Positions 32,356 to 36,245 of a stretch of DNA of 36,245 bases are shown piece by piece (positions within the stretch are counted from its first letter, which is position 1; every line of letters begins with the position of its first letter). The notes under the pieces were generated by a model, which ran no database searches, was not told the origin of the DNA, and worked only from the letters and a program-made list of their open reading frames with translations. Source of the DNA: an uncultured bacterium (lineage in GTDB: Bacteria; Verrucomicrobiota; Kiritimatiellia; RFP12; UBA1067); contig CADCGZ010000013.1 of NCBI GenBank assembly GCA_902801025.1, positions 1 to 36,245 on the forward strand, written 5' to 3'. The translations under genes and the position numbers were made by a program.

Positions 32356-33975
32356 ATGAACCTTCCCGAGGCCATATTGACGACAGTGGAGCGTTGCTAC
32401 GCGGCGGTTGCCGGCGCGGCGCAGACGGTTCTGTCGTTCGTATGGCGTCTCCAGTCCCGGTTCTCCGCGACATTGCGCCTTTCGGTCGGAATGTGCGGCA
32501 TGGCGCTTTTGCTTGTTGTCAGCGCCTCGCTTGTCTCCGGCCATTACGTCTCGCTTTGCGACTTTGACGCAGCGCTCGTGCGCTATCTCGAGGTGGCGGG
32601 CCATCTCGCGGGAGGTGTGCGGCTGGCGTTCGTCTGTGCGGCGGTCGCGGGGCTTTGCGCCCTCACTGCGGCGCTTTTGCCGCTGAAAAAGCCGTTCGTC
32701 TTCCGCGTCGCTGAGGCCGCCTTCGCGGCGGCGACGGCAGTCGCGGCTTGTGCGTTCGTGTGGATAGTGCGCGTTCCTGCGATTCTCTTCGCCGCCGACC
32801 GCAAGACGTTCGACGCGATGTCGCGCAACGACCTCTGGACGTCTGCACTTGTCTGCGCCGCGCCCGCGCTCCTCTGGATAGCGCTTCTCTTTCTTGGGCT
32901 CGTCCAGAAGTCGGTGCGGGAACGCTACGGCGTAGCTTCCGTGCGCTGGGGCGACGACATGTTGCGCTCGATCAAGACTGGCGGACGCGACCGCCGCTGG
33001 CGCTCGTCGATCTACTGTGCGGTCACTCTTTTTCTTGCGGTTCTTTTCCTTCCATATCTTTTCTCGCTCTGGGGATGGGAGAAGGCGTACACGCTCCCAA
33101 AGGGCGGTGGCGAACAGGTCTTCGAGGTAGTCAAGGTCAAGCGCGAGAAGCCGAAGAAGAAGCCGAAGAAGATGACCGTCAATCCGTGGAGTCCCTACAT
33201 TCTCGAGCGCATGGACATCGACGACGTCGTGACGCTGAAGGAGCTCGAGCAGGAGACGATGGACACCTACGTCGCCCAGCAGAACGCCTCGAAGGGCGGC
33301 AAGGGCAAGGGCAGCGGCGGATGGCCCAAGGGCATGGCCGATTCCGCGATACGCTTCATTCGTCTCAAGTACTCTGGCGGCGACTGGGATCAGGACATGG
33401 GCAAGGGCGCGGACTACAACCTCCTGATCAAGTTCCATGAATGGACCGGTATGAAGATCGCGCGCGAGACGGAGTTCCGCGAGATTTCCCGGCTCAAGTT
33501 CTTCCCGAAGAAGAAGGCGCCGCCGTTCGTCTTCATGACCGGCATGCGCGGCATCTCGATTTCCGACTCCGAGGCGAAGGTACTTCGCGAATACTGCCAG
33601 CGAGAGGGCGGCATGCTTTTCATCGACAACGGCGGCGGCAGCTTCGATTCGGCCGTCAAGAACATGCTGAGAAAGGTGTTCCCCGGGTTGCCGCTCGTCG
33701 ACGTTCCGAACGACGACCCGATCTATCAGCGGCCCTATGCGTTCCCCGATGGTGCGCCGCCGTTCTGGCACCACGCCGGATATCGCGCGAAGGGCATCCG
33801 CGATGACGGGCGCTGGCTTGTCTACTACCACCCGGGCGACGTGAACGACGCGTGGAAAGACGGTCATTCGGGCGCGTCTGCCGAAGTGGCGGACCAGGCG
33901 TACAAGCTCGGCGTGAACGTCATGTTCTACGCTTTCAACCAGTACTATCGCCGACACTACGGCGACGACGAGTAG
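32356..33975 (+). CDS. Five-TM membrane protein with a C-terminal DUF4159 domain
   Basis: This is a 539-aa protein. TM helices are near 44-64, 86-108, 117-140, 160-184 and 220-242. A basic, proline-containing linker follows (EVVKVKREKPKKKPKK, about 257-272). The DUF4159 domain is about 330-535 (IRFIRLKYSGGDWDQDMG; FMTGMRGISIS; GGMLFIDNGGG). DUF4159 has a ThuA/glutamine-amidotransferase-like outline, but its role is unknown to me. The VKREKPKKKPKK linker resembles the TonB spacer. With an odd number of helices the domain and N-terminus lie on opposite sides, so DUF4159 may be periplasmic. It closes the run of eight collinear genes. Confidence 0.82.
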   Translation: MNLPEAILTTVERCYAAVAGAAQTVLSFVWRLQSRFSATLRLSVGMCGMALLLVVSASLVSGHYVSLCDFDAALVRYLEVAGHLAGGVRLAFVCAAVAGLCALTAALLPLKKPFVFRVAEAAFAAATAVAACAFVWIVRVPAILFAADRKTFDAMSRNDLWTSALVCAAPALLWIALLFLGLVQKSVRERYGVASVRWGDDMLRSIKTGGRDRRWRSSIYCAVTLFLAVLFLPYLFSLWGWEKAYTLPKGGGEQVFEVVKVKREKPKKKPKKMTVNPWSPYILERMDIDDVVTLKELEQETMDTYVAQQNASKGGKGKGSGGWPKGMADSAIRFIRLKYSGGDWDQDMGKGADYNLLIKFHEWTGMKIARETEFREISRLKFFPKKKAPPFVFMTGMRGISISDSEAKVLREYCQREGGMLFIDNGGGSFDSAVKNMLRKVFPGLPLVDVPNDDPIYQRPYAFPDGAPPFWHHAGYRAKGIRDDGRWLVYYHPGDVNDAWKDGHSGASAEVADQAYKLGVNVMFYAFNQYYRRHYGDDE

Positions 33976-34001
33976 CCGCGCCACGGGATTTGAAGATTGC
34001 G

Positions 34002-34047
34002 TATAATCTCTTCCTGCTCGCAAGGTGTCCGTGATTTTTGGTATAAT
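34002..34047 (+). promoter_or_regulatory. Tandem -10 boxes upstream of the GH97 gene
   Basis: TATAAT occurs at 34002-34007 and at 34042-34047, exactly 40 bp apart. The second is an extended -10 (TGgTATAAT from 34039). Neither has a good -35. The second would give a 5' UTR of about 85 nt that contains the GC-rich repeat tract. Confidence 0.55.
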
Positions 34048-34071
34048 AACCCAACATTTTAGCGGCAAAGC

Positions 34072-34118
34072 AAGTGAGCGAGGGCGAAGCCCGAGCGGAA
34101 CGAGCGGCGCCGCGAGCC
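34072..34118 (+). repeat. GC-rich low-complexity tract in the GH97 5' UTR
   Basis: GAGCG-type units recur here. CGAGCGG occurs at 34092-34098 and 34101-34107. GGGC-GAA-GCCC forms a small hairpin (34082-34092), and GCGGCGCCGC (34104-34113) is a perfect palindrome. It lies between the promoter boxes and the start codon, so it could affect translation. No known riboswitch was recognised. Confidence 0.5.
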
Positions 34119-34138
34119 TGATTAACAAAGGAAAAATT

Positions 34139-36145
34139 ATGAAGATGTCTATTCTTGCCGCGTCTGCGGCGGCTTTGACCCTGGCTGGCTGCCTGTGCGG
34201 ACGTGCGTTCAATCCCGATGTGAACTCGGCCGTTTCTCCTGACGGCAAGAACGAGATTCGCCTTTATTCCAATCCCCTCGCCTACGAGGTCATTCGCGAC
34301 GGCGTTGTCGTTGTCGCCAAGACCGAGATTGGCATGAAGATCGGAGGCGTCTGCCTCAATGGTGGCAAGCCTGTCAAGGTTGTCTCGGGAGGCGTCAGCG
34401 GAGAGGTCGCGACTCCCGTTTACAAAAAGGGGGCGGTCTCGCTTCTTGCGAACGAGATGTTCGTCGACTTCGGCGACTGGGGCGTTCGGCTCGCCGCACG
34501 CAATGACGGCGTCGCCTACCGTTTCGAGACGAAGAAGCCTGGCATCGTCGACTGCGAGAAGGCCGATATAACGCTTCCCAAGGGTGCTCGCTGCTGGTTT
34601 AACCGCACTAGTCGCGGCTCGCTCGGCTGTGAGGAGACGGTTCCCGAGTTTGCTGATGCGTCCGCTCTCAAGACCGATGCCGGCAAGGCGATCTATCTCC
34701 CGTTCGTCTACTCCACCGGGGTCAATGGCAAGACCGTCGCGGTCGTTGATGCCGGTCTCCACGACTATCCGATCTGGAACTTTGGCGACGTCGAGCAAAC
34801 CGAGGGCGGCACGAAACTCAAGTCGCTCTTCGCGAAGTATCCGAAGACGACCGAGCGCGTCGGCGGCTGGGGCAATGAAGCTGGGCTTCAGAAGGGCGGC
34901 CGTTGGGTTAAGGTCAAGGAGACGGAGGCTTTTCTCGCCAAGGCAGATGCGCCGCGCGCGTTCCCCTGGCGCGCCTTCGCGCTCGCCGATTCTCCTTCCA
35001 AGCTTTGCGAGGCAGACATCTTCTACGCGCTCGCGACCCCTGCCGCGAAGGGCGCCGATTTCTCCTGGGTGAAGCCCGGCAAGGTCGCGTGGGACTGGTG
35101 GAACGCCTTTGACAACAAGGGTGATCCGCAGGGCTGCACGACCGAGACCTATGTTCGCTTCATCGATTTCGCCGCGAAGACCGGCGTCGAATATGTCATC
35201 TTCGACGAGGGCTGGAGCGCGAAGCTCAACATTTGGGAGTATAGCCCGAAAGTCGACGTTCCCTACCTTATCGACTACGCGAACAAGAAGGGTGTAGGCA
35301 TCATCCTCTGGATGGCGTGGGCGCAGGTCTACGGCGAGGAGGAGAAGGTCGCGGAGCACTTCTCTAAGCTCGGAGCGAAGGGCTTCAAGGTCGACTTCAT
35401 GGACCGCGGCGACGCCGAGGTTGCGAGCTTCCTCGAGAAGTTCGCGGCGGCGTGTGCAAAGCACAAGATGCTCGTCGACTACCATGGCGCGTATCGCCCT
35501 GTCGGGCTCCAGCGCACCTACCCCAACCTCCTCAACTACGAGGGTATCCACGGGCTTGAGCAGATGAAGTGGGGCAAGAAGGACAAGGACATGTGCTACA
35601 ACGATGTCGCCTGCTTCTTCCTCCGCATGACAGCTGGTCCCATGGACTACACGCCTGCCGCGATGGACAACTACAAGATCGGCGACTACAGGGGCAATGG
35701 CACCAACCCCGGCTCGGTCGGCACGCGCTGCCACCAGATGGCGCTCATGGCGCTCTACGAGGCGCCGCTCCAGATGCTCAGCGACTCGCCCACGAAGTAC
35801 GAGAAGAACATGGAGTGCTTCGCGTTCATGGCGAAGACGCCCGTTGTCTGGGACGATACTATTGGCTTGGGCGGTTGCCCTGAATCGTTCGCGGCGGCTG
35901 CAAGGAAGGCCAAGGATGGCTCGTGGTACGCGGCTGCAATCAGCAACAAGGAATCGCGCGACTTCGCGTTCAAGACCTGTTTCCTCGGCGGTGGCGAGTG
36001 GAAGGCCGAAATCTTCCGCGATGCTGGCGATGCCGACGAGAATCCGACGAAGTATATCCATGAGACGAAGACTGTCAAGGCGGGCGAGGAGCTCTCCTTC
36101 CACATGGCCTCCGGCGGTGGCTTTGTCGTTCACTTCACGAGGTAG
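34139..36145 (+). CDS. GH97 family glycoside hydrolase, lipoprotein
   Basis: This is a 668-aa protein. A lipoprotein signal (LAGC, lipid-modified Cys18) predicts anchoring in the envelope. An N-terminal beta-sandwich (about 22-295) precedes a (beta/alpha)8 barrel (about 300-560; WDWWNAFDNKG, YVIFDEGWS, GFKVDFMDRGD, NYEGIHGLEQ) and a C-terminal beta domain (WDDTIGLGGCPESF onwards). GH97 enzymes cleave alpha-glucosides or alpha-galactosides. Asp419 (KVDF) and Glu474 (HGLEQ) fall where the retaining branch has its nucleophile and acid/base. The real start is the ATG at 34139, with AAAGGA 7 nt upstream and the lipobox; a longer frame from 34025 runs through the repeat tract. Codon use is somewhat less GC-biased than upstream, and repeats flank both sides. 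Confidence 0.9.
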   Translation: MKMSILAASAAALTLAGCLCGRAFNPDVNSAVSPDGKNEIRLYSNPLAYEVIRDGVVVVAKTEIGMKIGGVCLNGGKPVKVVSGGVSGEVATPVYKKGAVSLLANEMFVDFGDWGVRLAARNDGVAYRFETKKPGIVDCEKADITLPKGARCWFNRTSRGSLGCEETVPEFADASALKTDAGKAIYLPFVYSTGVNGKTVAVVDAGLHDYPIWNFGDVEQTEGGTKLKSLFAKYPKTTERVGGWGNEAGLQKGGRWVKVKETEAFLAKADAPRAFPWRAFALADSPSKLCEADIFYALATPAAKGADFSWVKPGKVAWDWWNAFDNKGDPQGCTTETYVRFIDFAAKTGVEYVIFDEGWSAKLNIWEYSPKVDVPYLIDYANKKGVGIILWMAWAQVYGEEEKVAEHFSKLGAKGFKVDFMDRGDAEVASFLEKFAAACAKHKMLVDYHGAYRPVGLQRTYPNLLNYEGIHGLEQMKWGKKDKDMCYNDVACFFLRMTAGPMDYTPAAMDNYKIGDYRGNGTNPGSVGTRCHQMALMALYEAPLQMLSDSPTKYEKNMECFAFMAKTPVVWDDTIGLGGCPESFAAAARKAKDGSWYAAAISNKESRDFAFKTCFLGGGEWKAEIFRDAGDADENPTKYIHETKTVKAGEELSFHMASGGGFVVHFTR

Positions 36146-36154
36146 CTTTTTTAA

Positions 36155-36186
36155 ACGCAGAGACGCAAAGGCGCAGAGAAGCAGAG
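36155..36186 (+). repeat. Four tandem 8-bp units (RCGCAGAG) after the GH97 gene
   Basis: The units are ACGCAGAG, ACGCAAAG, GCGCAGAG and AAGCAGAG, end to end. Short CGCAGAG tracts of this kind occur between genes in many bacterial genomes as dispersed repeats; that comparison is from memory. No coding or terminator function is evident. Confidence 0.7.
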
Positions 36187-36213
36187 CGCTTTTCATATAA
36201 GGGAATTGGTTAA

Positions 36214-36245
36214 ATGAAGATAGCCATATTAGGTGCGGCGGGACG
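36214..36245 (+). CDS. Start of a Rossmann-fold protein, possibly DapB (cut by window end)
   Basis: Ten full codons and two further bases are present: MKIAILGAAG followed by CG-, which must be Arg. This is a nucleotide-binding glycine loop. Dihydrodipicolinate reductases often begin MKIAIxGAAGR, so DapB of the lysine/diaminopimelate pathway is the best guess, but other NAD(P)-binding enzymes start similarly. An AAGGGA lies about 9 nt upstream, and a TATAAG at 36196-36201 could be a -10 box. Confidence 0.45.
   Translation, partial: MKIAILGAAG

Noticed and set aside
34049-34138. Riboswitch in the GH97 leader
   Set aside because: The leader is mostly a repetitive GAGCG tract with small hairpins; no known riboswitch core was recognised.
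31900-36196. Minus-strand open frames of 782 and 753 codons across the ExbD 2, TonB-like, DUF4159 and GH97 genes
   Set aside because: They cross several well-supported genes and their promoters, lack family motifs and have antisense-type composition.
1-36245. CRISPR arrays, tRNA or rRNA genes, insertion sequences, prophage genes
   Set aside because: No regularly spaced direct repeats of CRISPR size, no cloverleaf or rRNA-like sequence, and no transposase, integrase or phage structural motif was found.

Overview
The window (36,245 bp, GC-rich, strong G/C third-position bias over most of its length) looks like chromosomal DNA of a Gram-negative bacterium of the PVC group, probably Kiritimatiellota/Verrucomicrobiota. 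This placement is an inference. It rests on a PilMNO/secretin set with an 'NPFW' PilP-like subunit, the mix of CE15, GH116 and GH97 enzymes, TPR proteins with a YFHGG motif, and an ExbB-ExbD-ExbD-DUF4159 cluster. No rRNA, tRNA, insertion sequence, CRISPR array or gap over 300 bases without a gene was seen.

Region 1 (1-12,176) is a type IV pilus locus with its own sigma-54 circuit. It holds a PilB/GspE-type ATPase and RpoN on the + strand. A five-gene operon follows on the - strand, pilM-pilN-pilO-pilP-like-secretin, with all four junctions being ATGA overlaps. A divergent NtrC-family regulator comes next, then a pilin and a GT-C membrane glycosyltransferase. Two near-perfect -24/-12 sigma-54 promoters are readable: one reads into pilM (8096-8111, - strand) and one into the pilin (9611-9627, + strand). 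The sigma factor, a candidate activator and two target promoters therefore lie within 8 kb.

Region 2 (12,177-15,176) is a four-gene operon: a two-TM protein with a possible PH/GRAM-like C-terminus, an ABC ATPase, an ABC-2 permease and a TPR protein with a His/Asp/Glu-rich loop. Region 3 (15,219-18,851) is one exported enzyme that fuses a CE15-type esterase to a GH116-type glycosidase.

Region 4 (18,914-33,975) is the most unusual part: eight collinear, closely spaced genes. Three encode exported TPR proteins of 2527, 548 and 746 aa. The largest and the 746-aa protein also carry beta-rich modules ending in a 'SGVFxG'-type motif. The next five encode ExbB/TolQ, two ExbD/TolR, a short TonB/TolA-like anchor without a C-terminal receptor-binding domain, and a five-TM DUF4159 protein. 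I read this as a candidate proton-motive-force-coupled envelope machine built around giant TPR/beta-module proteins. Its function cannot be told from sequence.

Region 5 (33,976-36,245) holds a GH97 lipoprotein glycosidase between two low-complexity repeat tracts, then the first ten codons of a Rossmann-fold protein resembling DapB.

Several first genes (pilB, ntrC and the gene at 12,201) have a -10 box exactly 7 nt before the ATG and no Shine-Dalgarno, which predicts leaderless transcripts. Downstream genes in the operons use Shine-Dalgarno sites or stop/start overlaps.
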